Under the pieces are notes generated by a model. It was given only the letters and a program-made list of their open reading frames with translations, was not told the origin of the DNA and did no database searches. A DNA stretch of 23,546 nt, taken from contig JAADIF010000005.1 in the NCBI GenBank assembly GCA_013151465.1, forward strand, positions 1-23,546, read 5' to 3'. The position numbers were made by a program, and so were the translations under genes. Of this stretch, positions 7,676 to 15,625 are shown one piece after another. Numbering within the stretch: the stretch's first letter is position 1; each line of letters begins with the position of its first letter. The stretch comes from Microcaldota archaeon (lineage in GTDB: Archaea; Aenigmatarchaeota; Aenigmatarchaeia; QMZP01; QMZT01).

Positions 7676-7827
7676 TGGACCGAGTGGGAATTTCAACATT
7701 CCATTTTTCATTCTTCTTTCGATCGAAACTTTCTTTGCGAAAGTGGCAGCTTCTGGAAAGAAAGGCTCGTTTGAACCCACGGCCTCTCGCTTGCAAAGCG
7801 AGCGATCTACCACTGATCTATCGGCCC
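7676..7827 (-). tRNA. tRNA-Ala (TGC) with an 80-nt intron in the T-loop
   Basis: The transcript starts GGGCCGA at 7827 and its acceptor partner TCGGTCC ends at 7677, followed by discriminator A. The anticodon arm is CTCGC-TTTGCAA-GCGAG, giving anticodon TGC (alanine). The D-arm and variable region are normal. The T-arm GTGGG-TTCAAA is interrupted and resumes as T-CCCAC after 80 nt (intron 7690-7769). The T-stem is the outer helix of a BHB, with middle helix TTCA:TGAA and bulges AAC and ATT. Cutting after the second base of each yields T-loop TTCAAAT, intron position 59/60. No CCA is encoded. Position between 16S and 23S is the classical archaeal place for tRNA-Ala. Confidence 0.9.
7690..7769 (-). 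other. 80-nt T-loop (59/60) intron of tRNA-Ala
   Basis: The intron lies between A59 and T60 of tRNA-Ala. The BHB outer and middle helices are perfect; the inner helix is weak. The interior holds a palindromic TTTCGATCGAAA. Boundaries follow the standard rule of cutting after the second base of each bulge. Confidence 0.82.
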
Positions 7828-7840
7828 ATAACTTTCATTG

Positions 7841-8138
7841 GTTAACAGTTCACCCGGTTAGCTTTGATATCCCGCTTTGTTATATTGGTGGTAGCGGGCA
7901 TACGCTCCTGTGCGACTTGTGACGATTAGCTGTTAACGATGACATCCACAGGCTTTGCCTGTGGCAATCACTTCTGGCGACGATATGACATTAACAGTTA
8001 GTTTTGATATCCCGTTATCGGTAGTAGCGGGCAACTTTATTTCGTTTTGTTAACAGTTCATATGGTTAGCTTTGATATCCGCAGGTCTTCGACCTGCGGC
8101 ATGTGCTCCCATGCGACTTGTGATGGTTAGCTGTTAAC
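7841..8138 (-). repeat. Hairpin-repeat array 1 in the 16S-tRNA(Ala) spacer
   Basis: Two full units (7841-7937 and 8049-8138) and a degenerate one between them. Each full unit is bounded by GTTAACAG and CTGTTAAC as an inverted repeat. Each contains GGTTAGCTTTGATATCC, a central hairpin and TGCGACTTGTGA-N-GNTTAGC. The central hairpin of the second full unit is CCGCAGGTC-GAA-GACCTGCGG in the transcript. Read on the minus strand, the units align with those at 19.61-19.87 kb on the plus strand, so both arrays have the same sense orientation relative to the tRNA that follows. The array ends 13 nt before tRNA-Ala. Confidence 0.8.
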
Positions 8139-8160
8139 CGTTATTAAACCCTATTTTAAC

Positions 8161-8187
8161 CCTGTTTTTGTGTCAGATTGAAAGATA
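8161..8187 (-). other. 3' strand of the 16S precursor processing stem
   Basis: The transcript is complementary, with small bulges, to that of 9883-9910 upstream of 16S: blocks TATCTTTCAA, CTGA, CACAAAA and a G-rich end. It lies just downstream of the mature 16S 3' end. Confidence 0.7.
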
Positions 8188-8190
8188 TAT

Positions 8191-8242
<52 letters not shown>

Positions 8243-8384
8243 CCCTCCTTACAGAGCACTGGCTCGACTCTTCCAGTGAAAAAGCCTCACCAACACCCCA
8301 TTCAGATGGCTTGACGGGCAGTGTGTGCAAGGAGCAGGAACGTATTCGCCGCAGTATGCTAAACTGCGACTACTAGGGATTTCG

Positions 8385-8415
<31 letters not shown>

Positions 8416-8717
8416 TGGACTGAGAGCGGCTTTGGAGATTGGCTTCTCCTTTCGGAGTCGCATCTCATTGTACCGCCCATTGTAGGCCGCGTGTAACCCG
8501 GAGGATTCAGGGCATACAGACCTGCCGTCGACCGCACCTTCCTCTGCCTTTTCGGCAGCGGTCCCCTATGAGTGCCCTCTTTATAGATAAAAAGGTTGCA
8601 ACATAGGGCGCGGGTCTTGTTCGTTACCTGACTTAACAGGACATCTCACGACACGAACTGACGACGGCCATGCACTACTTCTCAGCTTGTCTGGTAAAGT
8701 CTTCAGCTTGACCTTCA

Positions 8718-8798
8718 ATACAGGCCGATTGCTAACTTTGCGAAAAGACTGCTTAGTTAACCAAGCAATCTTTGCTTAGTGTTAGCAGTCGTACTTTC
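8718..8798 (-). other. 81-nt insertion in 16S helix 33 region (about E. coli 1000), possible intron
   Basis: Archaeal 16S normally reads GGCGACAGCAGGATGAAGG here; this gene has about 80 extra nt between GGCGACAGCA and TGAAGG. ACAG:CTGT can form a middle helix with three-base bulges CAG and ATT, and TGCTAAC:GTTAGCA closes the insert. Predicted joining gives GACAGCATGAAGG, three bases shorter than usual, and no outer helix is evident. It may therefore be an enlarged variable-region helix that stays in the rRNA. Confidence 0.45.
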
Positions 8799-9104
8799 TG
8801 CTGTCGCCTCCGGTAAGGTTCCCGGCGTTGAATCCAATTAAACCGCAGCCTCCACCCCTTGTGTGCTCCCCCGCCAATTCCGTTAAGTTTCAGTCTTGCG
8901 GCCGTACTCCCCAGGTGACCCACTTAACGGTTTCCCTACGACACTGGGAGCCCTCGTGAGACCCCCAACGTCTAGTGGGTATCGTTTACAGCTAGGACTA
9001 CGGGGGTATCTAATCCCCTTTGCTCCCCTAGCTTTCGCCCCTCACCGTCGGATCCGTTCTAGTCAGGCGCCTTCGCCACTGGCAGTCCTGCAAGGATTAT
9101 AAGA

Positions 9105-9224
9105 TTGTAATTTCCTATGCATAAATTATCTAATGCTTGCAGTTGGCATTCGCCAACATGAAACTCATTTTCATATGCAATATGTGAAACAAAAATGCAT
9201 GCATCATGGTTTATGCATAAGAAT
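9105..9224 (-). other. 120-nt BHB intron in the 16S 690 loop (about E. coli 696/697)
   Basis: The conserved 690-loop segment, archaeal GGGTGAAATCCTGTAATCC, is split after GGGTAAAA and continues TCTTATAATCC. The middle helix GTAA:TTAC, bulges AAA and AAT, and an inner pairing of TATGCATAA with TTATGCATA form a BHB. Cutting after the second base of each bulge gives a 19-nt segment of exactly the expected length and pattern. No ORF. The mature loop has A where E. coli has G693. Confidence 0.82.
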
Positions 9225-9853
9225 TTTTACCCTTACCCCTGCAGTACTCCTGACCTCTCCCGGTCCCAAGTCTGCCAGTATTTCTAACAATTCTCATAGT
9301 TTACTATGAGATTTCATTAGAAACTTGACAAACCGGCTACGGACGCTTTAAACCCAATAAACGTGATTACCACTCGGGGCGCGGGTATTACCGCGGCGGC
9401 TGGCACCCGTCTTACCCACCCCTTATTCGCCGAGCTGTTTACACTCGACAAAAGGCTCCGCTTAGCGAAGCCACTTCGGGTTTCTCCATAACGCTTTCGC
9501 GCATTGTGGAAGTTTCGCGCCTGATGCGTCCCGTAGGACCTGGATTCTTGTCTCAGAATCCATCTCCGGGCTTCCTCTCTCAAGGCCCGTATCGATTATC
9601 GGCATGTCGGGAAGTTACCCCGGCAACAACCTAATCGACCGCAGTCCCATCCTCAAGCGTATCTTTGGACGAAAGGACATTCCAGTACCTCTCATCTATC
9701 CGGCGTTAGCCCCAGTTTCCCGGGATTATTCCAGACTTGAGGGCAGGTTGACTACGTGTTACTGAGCTGTACGCCCCGGATGCAAGCACCCGAGACTAAC
9801 ATGGCTTAGTCAAACCCGAATAGCAGTAATCTCCGGCGGGATCAGCCGGAATT

Positions 9854-10244
9854 ATTGGCGTTTTGCACATTACTCCTTTTGCTATCTTTCAAACTGATTT
9901 CACAAAAGGGTTTTGGGTTTTGGTCTTCTTGCCTGCTTCAAACCCAATGCCTCTCTAACGGCTTTGGGCTCACATCTCTAAGCGCATAAACTCGGCCTTT
10001 GAACTTGCAAATCGGATGTGACCGAATCGATGTAACACCATATATGTCAAACAGCTTTATATATATTATGTTGATTGAGGACTTATTGACAACAATATTA
10101 TGAGTGACAACAGATTTATATGTGTTTTACCGTCAATTGTTCCTTTGTTATGAGGTTACATACTTACGATTGCATTAATGATAATGAATCGAGCATAGAA
10201 CCAATAAGACAAATCAATATAATAAAAATGAAAAGGGTTGTAGA
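9854..10244 (-). promoter_or_regulatory. rRNA operon leader and promoter
   Basis: On the minus strand a TATA box, ATATATAAAG (about 10055-10066), predicts a start near 10035, giving a leader of about 180 nt before 16S. The leader contains the 5' strand of the 16S processing stem (9883-9910), which pairs with 8161-8187. It also has repeated GGGTTT/AAACCC-type segments around 9905-9970 that can fold. 10067-10244 is A/T-rich without a gene and separates the operon from the ftsZ stop. Confidence 0.65.
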
Positions 10245-11384
10245 TTAGCCGCTCACAAAATCTATTCCAAGGACCTGCTCAATTTCCTTTTGCTTCTTTT
10301 CGGCCCTGCTCAGCTCTTCTTTGTGGCCGAATATTTGCGACGACTTGACACCTGTTATGATAAGCATCGTTCTTGCAACGTCGCCAAGATCCTTAACTAT
10401 CTGAGCACCCCAGATTATCTTAGCGTCTGTATTTATTCTGCCGTTGACTGATTCTACAATGTCTTGGCATTCCTTTATGGTGATATCGGCTCCGCCCATC
10501 ACGTTCACAAGGGCGCCTGTCGCGCCTGTTATGTCTACATCAAGAAGTGGATTGTTGAGTGCCTTCTCAACAGATTCTATCGCCCTATTCTCGGAATCCG
10601 ACTCGCCCATACCTATCATGGCGATTCCACCAGAGCCCATCACCGCTCTCACATCAGCAAAGTCAAGGTTGACAAGACCCGGCTTTGTTATGAGTTCTGT
10701 TATGCCCTTGACAGCATTCACGAGAATCTCGTCAGCAACCTTGAATGCCGTCGTGATTGAAACATCAGGAACTATCTCAAGAAGTTTGTCATTGGGTATG
10801 ACTATAAGCGTATCGACTGTCGATTCCAGATTCTCGAGACCTCTCTGTGCATTTTTCATTCTCTGTTTCCCTTCCATCGTGAAAGGAAGCGTCGTTATGC
10901 CAACAGTAAGAATGCCCATCTTTTTTGCCATATCCGCTATTACAGGGGATGAGCCTGTACCCGTTCCACCGCCAAGGCCGCAGTTTATGAAAAGCATGTC
11001 AGCGCCTTCAATCGTTTCCTTTATTTCCTCTTTCGATTCCTTCGCAGCTTCCATTCCGACCTCCGGATTCGCTCCGGAGCCAAGGCCGCCTGTAAGCTCT
11101 TTTCCGATAAGTATCTTCTTGTCGGCATCAGTATAAAGGAGATCCTGGGCATCTGTATTGATTGCTATTGTTTCCGCACCGACTATGCCAACCTGCATCA
11201 ATCTTGAAACAGTGTTGCCTCCAGCACCGCCGGCTCCTATAACCTTTATGACCGCCTTGCGTGACTCGAGAATCTTTCGCAGCTCTTCATCCACCGCGTG
11301 CTCCTTTTTCTTCTGCGCATCATAAACATTGACCTTCTCATCGGCTCTGTTCAATGCCGATTCTATGATCGATGCTGTTCCCAT
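10245..11384 (-). CDS. ftsZ: Cell division GTPase FtsZ
   Basis: Tubulin-like GTPase that forms the division ring, 379 residues. The nucleotide fold begins with VIGAGGAGGNTV at about 48-59. The tubulin signature GLGGGTGTGSSP is at 136-147, and the catalytic T7 loop NLDFADV is at about 239-245. The N-terminal extension of about 44 charged residues (KKKEHAVDEELRKILESRK) is typical of archaeal FtsZ, and the short C-terminal tail lacks an obvious bacterial ZipA/FtsA-binding peptide. The ATG at 11384 has a strong GGAGGGG Shine-Dalgarno about 7 nt upstream. It lies downstream of the FKBP gene in the same direction but has its own TATA box (about 11500-11510). Confidence 0.97.
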   Translation of the reverse strand: MGTASIIESALNRADEKVNVYDAQKKKEHAVDEELRKILESRKAVIKVIGAGGAGGNTVSRLMQVGIVGAETIAINTDAQDLLYTDADKKILIGKELTGGLGSGANPEVGMEAAKESKEEIKETIEGADMLFINCGLGGGTGTGSSPVIADMAKKMGILTVGITTLPFTMEGKQRMKNAQRGLENLESTVDTLIVIPNDKLLEIVPDVSITTAFKVADEILVNAVKGITELITKPGLVNLDFADVRAVMGSGGIAMIGMGESDSENRAIESVEKALNNPLLDVDITGATGALVNVMGGADITIKECQDIVESVNGRINTDAKIIWGAQIVKDLGDVARTMLIITGVKSSQIFGHKEELSRAEKKQKEIEQVLGIDFVSG

Positions 11385-11555
11385 ATCAAACCCCTCCTAT
11401 CAGAATTTCCATATATGGCTAATCATGCCGTAAAGCGCGCGGCATATCTCAGATAAATCCCAATCCCGCGCAACAAACCACAGCTGCCGCGCGGCTGCAA
11501 ATATATATCATATTAATATACCGACCCGCTGAATGGAACTATAAAAATAAGTTTT
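11385..11555 (-). promoter_or_regulatory. ftsZ promoter and structured 5' leader
   Basis: A minus-strand TATA-like GATATATATTT (about 11500-11510) predicts a start near 11480 and a leader of about 95 nt. The leader has a hairpin ATGCCG:CGGCAT (11425-11430 with 11440-11445). A GC-rich 10-bp palindrome, GCCGCGCGGC (11486-11495), lies beside the predicted start. These stand out in A/T-rich surroundings; a regulatory role is inferred. Confidence 0.45.
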
Positions 11556-12293
11556 TTAAGCTTTAGTTGTGCCAGTGGAAACAGGCGATTTATTTGCACT
11601 TGCGGCACTTTCGGCTCTCTTTTTTGAGGGCTTCTCCGGAAGAGGTTTTAGCTCAAATATCACTGTCTTGACTTCGGGAACATATTTTGTTATCTGTTTT
11701 TCTATGACGTCCTTAACGCTGCTTGGCACATCCTTTTCTATCACAACCCTGAGTTTTCCATCTTCCTGCATCTTGGCATCCTTGACTATGACATTCATAC
11801 CATATTTTTCAACTATTCCCCTGCACTTGCTTTCAGTGTCATCTATTTTCTCAACTATTTTCAGCCTGTAAGAAAGCTCCTTGCCGGCAAGCGGATGGTT
11901 GAAGTCTATTCGAACCCTTCCTCCAGAAACCGACTGAACTTTGGCTTCCTTCCCGTCGATATCGACATAAAGACCTGGCACCGGCTCGACTTTGTTCTTT
12001 TTGAATTTGGAGTATGAAACAATCTTTATCTTTTTGAAATCCCTATCCCCGAATGCATCTTTTGGTTTTACAGTGAATTCTTTCTCTTCGCCAACTTTCA
12101 TCCCTTTAATCTGTTTTTCCACACCTGGTATGACCATATTCTTTCCGACTATGATAAGCACCGGGCCGTATTTTTTCTTCGCATCGTATATATTTTCATT
12201 CTTTGCTAAATTCTCATCCGTAAGGTCAAATATCTCACCTGTCGCCTTCACTTTACCGACAAACTCTATCTTGACAAAATCACCATCATTCAT
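11556..12293 (-). CDS. FKBP-type peptidyl-prolyl isomerase, SlyD-like long archaeal form
   Basis: Prolyl cis-trans isomerase and probable chaperone, 245 residues. The FKBP half starts DFVKIEFVGKVKATGEIFDLT (about 5-25), followed by GPVLIIVG and PGVEKQIKGMKVGEEKEFTV. The inserted flap domain is at about 82-125, with PKDAFGDRD just before it. The hallmark DFNHPLAGKEL at about 129-139 closes the SlyD-type core. A C-terminal domain of about 75 residues (about 150-225) and a Lys/Ala/Ser tail make it the long archaeal version. SlyD-like metal-binding histidine clusters are absent. It is a cytoplasmic protein upstream of ftsZ. Confidence 0.92.
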   Translation of the reverse strand: MNDGDFVKIEFVGKVKATGEIFDLTDENLAKNENIYDAKKKYGPVLIIVGKNMVIPGVEKQIKGMKVGEEKEFTVKPKDAFGDRDFKKIKIVSYSKFKKNKVEPVPGLYVDIDGKEAKVQSVSGGRVRIDFNHPLAGKELSYRLKIVEKIDDTESKCRGIVEKYGMNVIVKDAKMQEDGKLRVVIEKDVPSSVKDVIEKQITKYVPEVKTVIFELKPLPEKPSKKRAESAASANKSPVSTGTTKA

Positions 12294-12396
12294 GAAACCA
12301 CCAAACTCTATGATAAGGTTGCATATTTATTTATCGAATCATTTATAAAACATATGCATTTTTGTGCATTCTGCGGTTTTTGAAGGAGGGATACGA

Positions 12397-13638
12397 ATGA
12401 CAGAAACAATAATAGAGAAGATTAAGGTCAGGGAGATACTCGACTCGAGGGGAAACCCCACAGTAGAGGTCGATTTATGGTCAAAATGCTGTTTTGCAAG
12501 GGCGGCTGTCCCTTCAGGGGCTTCAACCGGAACGCATGAAGCGCTTGAGCTTCGCGATAAGGATGAAAGGTTTCTGGGAAAGGGTGTTCTCAAAGCAATA
12601 AAGAATGCAACCGACATAATCGCCCCAAAGATTGTGGGCATGGATGCGATGGATCAGAAAGGCCTCGATGAAGCGATGCTCAACCTCGATGGAACTGAGA
12701 ATAAAAGTAATCTGGGGGCAAATGCCATCCTGGGCATAAGCATGGCCGCAGCAAAACTTGCGGCTATGCATAAAGGGGAACCGCTTTATGCGCATCTTGC
12801 ATCTCTTGCAGGGACAACGCCGAAGCTTCCGACACCTTCGCTAAACATCATAAATGGCGGAGCGCATGCGGGAAACGCTCTTGACATACAGGAATTCATG
12901 ATACTCCCATATGGTCCATCGTTCAGGGAATCCATGAGGATGGCATCAGAGATATATCATACGTTGAAAGGCAAACTAAAGAAGAAATATGGCCGCGATG
13001 CTATAAACGTAGGCGATGAAGGCGGTTTTGCACCTCCGATAAACGAGACAAAAGAAGCATTAAACATGATAATGGAGTCAATTGAGGATGCCGGGTATTC
13101 CGGAAAAGTGAAGATAGGCCTTGATTCCGCCGCATCCGGCTTTTATGAGAACGGCGTCTATAAGGTTGCCGGCAAAGAGCTTGATATCGATGGTATGGTT
13201 GACATGTATTCTGAAATCGCGAAAGATTATCCGATACGCTTCTTTGAGGATCCGATGGACGAGGAGGACTGGGAGGGCTTTCAGGCAGTCACTAAAGCCC
13301 TCGGAGACAAGGTCACGATAATAGGCGATGACCTTCTGGTAACCAACATAGGGAGAATAAAGAAGTCACTTGAACTGAAAGCGACAAACGGTCTTCTCCT
13401 GAAAGTAAATCAGATAGGAACTGTCACAGAGTCGATCGATGCAGCAAACCTTGCGATGACGAACAACTGGGATGTCCTTGTCTCTCACCGCTCCGGCGAA
13501 ACATGCGACTCCTTCATAGCAGACATTGTTGTCGGGCTTGGGACCGGGCTTATCAAAAGCGGTGCTCCATGCAGATCGGAGCGTCTTGCAAAATACAACC
13601 AGCTCATGAGAATTGAGGAAGAGATGGAGGACGCCTGA
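12397..13638 (+). CDS. eno: Enolase (phosphopyruvate hydratase)
   Basis: Converts 2-phosphoglycerate to phosphoenolpyruvate in glycolysis and gluconeogenesis. 413 residues, slightly shorter than most enolases (about 420-430). The start at 12397 is chosen because GGAGGG lies 7 nt upstream and MTETIIEKIKVREILDSRGN matches the family start; an upstream in-frame ATG at 12364 would add 11 unrelated residues. Conserved parts: SGASTG near 40, GDEGGFAP near 200, metal ligands in DSAASGFY, EDPMDEEDW and GDDLLVTN, the catalytic lysine in LLKVNQIGT, and SHRSGET followed by IKSGAPCRSERLAKYNQL. It is followed at once by the PAP2 gene, probably in the same transcript. Confidence 0.97.
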   Translation: MTETIIEKIKVREILDSRGNPTVEVDLWSKCCFARAAVPSGASTGTHEALELRDKDERFLGKGVLKAIKNATDIIAPKIVGMDAMDQKGLDEAMLNLDGTENKSNLGANAILGISMAAAKLAAMHKGEPLYAHLASLAGTTPKLPTPSLNIINGGAHAGNALDIQEFMILPYGPSFRESMRMASEIYHTLKGKLKKKYGRDAINVGDEGGFAPPINETKEALNMIMESIEDAGYSGKVKIGLDSAASGFYENGVYKVAGKELDIDGMVDMYSEIAKDYPIRFFEDPMDEEDWEGFQAVTKALGDKVTIIGDDLLVTNIGRIKKSLELKATNGLLLKVNQIGTVTESIDAANLAMTNNWDVLVSHRSGETCDSFIADIVVGLGTGLIKSGAPCRSERLAKYNQLMRIEEEMEDA

Positions 13639-13639
13639 A

Positions 13640-14149
13640 ATGGTAAATATCTGGATATTTTTTACCCTCATGGGAGAGCCGGAGTTTTGGGGGGCGCTGT
13701 CAGCGGTGCTTATCCTTTCTTACTTTATTGTAAGGCAGAAGGGTCCAAAAGAACTGAAAGATGTCTATAAGAGAGCGCTTTTGCTCTTTGCAATCTCAGT
13801 TCTTCTTTCCCTTTCTCTTACCCATGCAATAAAATATGCTGCAATGGAGGAGAGGCCGTGCACCGTATGCACAACAGATAACGCCGGCTCTTGCAATGTG
13901 TTCTGCCTGCAGAGCCCATCGTTTCCATCAGGGCACAGCACAGCGGCGTTTGCAGCGTTCACCTCACTGTTTCTGATATTGCAGAAAAAGAAAAGGTTTC
14001 TGCTGCTGTTTATAATACCTGCACTTGTCGCCGTTTCCAGGGTCATGCTTGGCGTGCATTTCTGGCATGACATAGCTGCTGGCTCTCTTATAGGCATAGC
14101 CATACCACTCATAATTCATCATATACACGAACGGTGGTGGGATTTCTAA
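13640..14149 (+). CDS. PAP2-superfamily membrane phosphatase
   Basis: Integral membrane acid phosphatase of the PAP2 type, 169 residues, probably acting on polyprenyl or lipid phosphates at the outer membrane face. All three signature motifs are exact: K65-x6-R72-P73, PSGH at 96-99 and SR-x5-H-x3-D at 133-144, supplying the phosphate-binding and nucleophilic/general-acid residues. About five hydrophobic segments surround them. Between motifs 1 and 2 lies a cysteine-rich loop (C74, C77, C85, C89) that could form disulfides or bind metal. The start at 13640 is 1 nt after the enolase stop, with GGAGG 9 nt upstream; an ATG at 13613 would overlap enolase and is less likely. Confidence 0.9.
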   Translation: MVNIWIFFTLMGEPEFWGALSAVLILSYFIVRQKGPKELKDVYKRALLLFAISVLLSLSLTHAIKYAAMEERPCTVCTTDNAGSCNVFCLQSPSFPSGHSTAAFAAFTSLFLILQKKKRFLLLFIIPALVAVSRVMLGVHFWHDIAAGSLIGIAIPLIIHHIHERWWDF

Positions 14150-14195
14150 ATCGCTTTCTGAAAACCATAATAAAAAAATATGAAAATCGGCTTCA

Positions 14196-14387
14196 TTATT
14201 TGCTGCTTTTAGATGATGTGTATGATCCAAATGTTGACATATTACTTCCAAAATGGTTTAAATGCTGATAATAAGATGGTCCTTGTTTTAATTTCGATAA
14301 ATCAAATCCTTTACCAGCATATTCATTTCCATTCATATCTCCTCCTTTTGTAACTCCTACTCCTCTTTTTACCGAAACGCCTTTCAT
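14196..14387 (-). CDS. Small Gly/Ser-rich hypothetical protein
   Basis: 63 residues with no family I recognise. It is basic at the N-terminus (MKGVSVKRGVGVTKGG), then polar with many Gly, Ser, Tyr and Asn and a Ser/Lys-rich end. There is no membrane segment and no cysteine. Translation is well supported: GGAGGT lies 7 nt before the ATG at 14387. A second GGAGG lies a few bases before an in-frame internal ATG at about 14339, which would give a 47-residue form starting MNGNEYAGKG. It sits alone in a mostly non-coding stretch, opposite its neighbours. Confidence 0.5.
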   Translation of the reverse strand: MKGVSVKRGVGVTKGGDMNGNEYAGKGFDLSKLKQGPSYYQHLNHFGSNMSTFGSYTSSKSSK

Positions 14388-14914
14388 TTAGATTACCTCC
14401 TTTCACCTCTTTAGAAACCCTCGCAGTGAACCTGGACGAAGAACCGATAGAAAACGTGCCCTCCGAACAGGAAAGAGGGCCCTAAATCAATATGATTATT
14501 CCAACGCCTGATAATATCCTGAAAATCGGACTGAATGCGATTCTGACTTCAAGGTTTTTGCAGGCGTTATCAATTTTCATCCAATCACTTTTATCGTGTT
14601 TTATGCACGATGTGCTCGATAGAAAGAGAGAAATCCCGCGCGAGAAAGGAACAAAGACCGCAAGGATTTCCCTTCCTATCGCGGCCTTAATATATAATTA
14701 TGAGTGAGATGATGCAACCTGAAATCCCATTTAGAGAGCTGTAATTTTTCATCAAACTCACGTATTTTTGATATAAACTCATCTTTTGTGATGAAAATTT
14801 ATAAATTTAACTGATAATCCATACGAATGACGAAATATTTTTAATTCTCATTATTCGCTTTATCGTTTAGTTTCAGAATTTAGAATTAAATTTCCCAAAC
14901 TTCAAACTAATTGT
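14388..14914. other. Non-coding stretch with structured segments
   Basis: About 530 nt without a convincing gene. Visible structures are a hairpin GCCCTC...GAGGGC at about 14459-14482 and TCGTG-N7-CACGA at about 14594-14610. A larger fold pairs CGATAG (14617-14622) with CTATCG (14676-14681) and GAAATCC (14630-14636) with GGATTTC (14664-14670), closing a loop of 27 nt. A TATA-like run (14688-14700) follows. These could mark a small RNA that I cannot identify. The last 60 nt contain an AATTAAATTT box about 25 nt before the next gene. Confidence 0.4.
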
Positions 14915-15622
14915 ATGGAAAGATACGTAACTGCACAGCAAATGAGAGAAATTGACAGGATAGCACAGGAAGAGTTTGGCATACCTTCGTTTATCTTAAT
15001 GGAGAATGCAGGGCGCTCTTGCGCAGAAATTGTGGAGAACACGATAAAAGATCGTGCCCGCATGCATAATCAAAACAGTAGCAATCGGAGCAAGATAGTA
15101 GTAGTATGTGGAAAAGGAAACAACGGCGGTGATGGTTTTGTATGCGCCCGCCATCTCATAAACAGGGGCTTTGAAGTGATGATATTCGTCATTGGCAAAT
15201 CAGATGAGCTGAAAGGTGATGCGAAAGTAAATTACGATATCCTTAAGAAAATGGATGCGGACATAAGGGCTTTGGCATACCAAAGCATGGAATTTTTCAA
15301 GCAAGAACTTGGCCACGCTGCGCTTGTCGTTGATGCCATCTTTGGAACGGGCATTTCAAGAGAGATTCGCGAGCCCTACAAAACAATTATAGAAAACATC
15401 AACGAATCGCAATGCATCGTCGTTTCGCTTGACGTGCCTTCCGGTCTTGATGCAACAGGCGGGCGCATGCTTGGTACGTGTATCATGGCCAACAAAACCG
15501 TAACGCTTGCTTTTCCCAAAACAGGTCTTGCTAAAGGAGATGGTCCTCACCATGCAGGTGAAATCATTGTCGCTGACATATCCATTCCGAAACATATTTT
15601 TATGGATAGAATCAAAATATGA
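14915..15622 (+). CDS. nnrE: NAD(P)H-hydrate epimerase (YjeF N-terminal domain protein)
   Basis: Epimerises the R and S forms of damaged, hydrated NAD(P)H so that a separate dehydratase can repair it. 235 residues, corresponding to the YjeF_N domain only; the C-terminal NnrD dehydratase domain, often fused in other organisms, is absent. Signatures: QMREIDRIAQEEFGIPSFILMENAGRS at the start, the dinucleotide-type loop CGKGNNGGDGFVCARHL near 66-80, DAIFGTGISREIREP near 140 and SLDVPSGLDATGG near 170. An A/T-rich box about 25 nt upstream suggests a leaderless transcript. The next gene starts 3 nt after its stop, so the two are probably cotranscribed. Confidence 0.9.
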   Translation: MERYVTAQQMREIDRIAQEEFGIPSFILMENAGRSCAEIVENTIKDRARMHNQNSSNRSKIVVVCGKGNNGGDGFVCARHLINRGFEVMIFVIGKSDELKGDAKVNYDILKKMDADIRALAYQSMEFFKQELGHAALVVDAIFGTGISREIREPYKTIIENINESQCIVVSLDVPSGLDATGGRMLGTCIMANKTVTLAFPKTGLAKGDGPHHAGEIIVADISIPKHIFMDRIKI

Positions 15623-15625
15623 AAC

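Noticed and set aside
5717..7922. Further ORFs inside 23S and its spacer, including 154, 99 and 97 codons
   Set aside because: They overlap rRNA helices, an intron or tRNA-Ala, and their translations are low-complexity shadows of structural RNA.
9270..9330. Possible third 16S insertion around the CTCATAGTTTACTATGAG hairpin
   Set aside because: Typical archaeal 16S genes have a hairpin of similar length at this place, so it is a normal helix.
8896..9583. ORFs of 68 and 88 codons in the 16S gene
   Set aside because: They lie within conserved 16S sequence; not coding.
10444..11136. Plus-strand ORF of 230 codons opposite ftsZ
   Set aside because: It is an antisense shadow of ftsZ, rich in Pro/Ser/Thr from reverse-complemented codons; no family.
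14492..14707. ORF of 71 codons after the small Gly/Ser-rich gene
   Set aside because: No Shine-Dalgarno or well-placed TATA box, unlikely composition, and it covers the hairpins of a probable non-coding stretch.
14788..14814. Box C/D RNA suggested by GTGATGA and CTGA
   Set aside because: The intervening sequence is almost pure A/T with no internal C'/D' boxes or plausible guide; it is probably chance in an A/T-rich promoter region.
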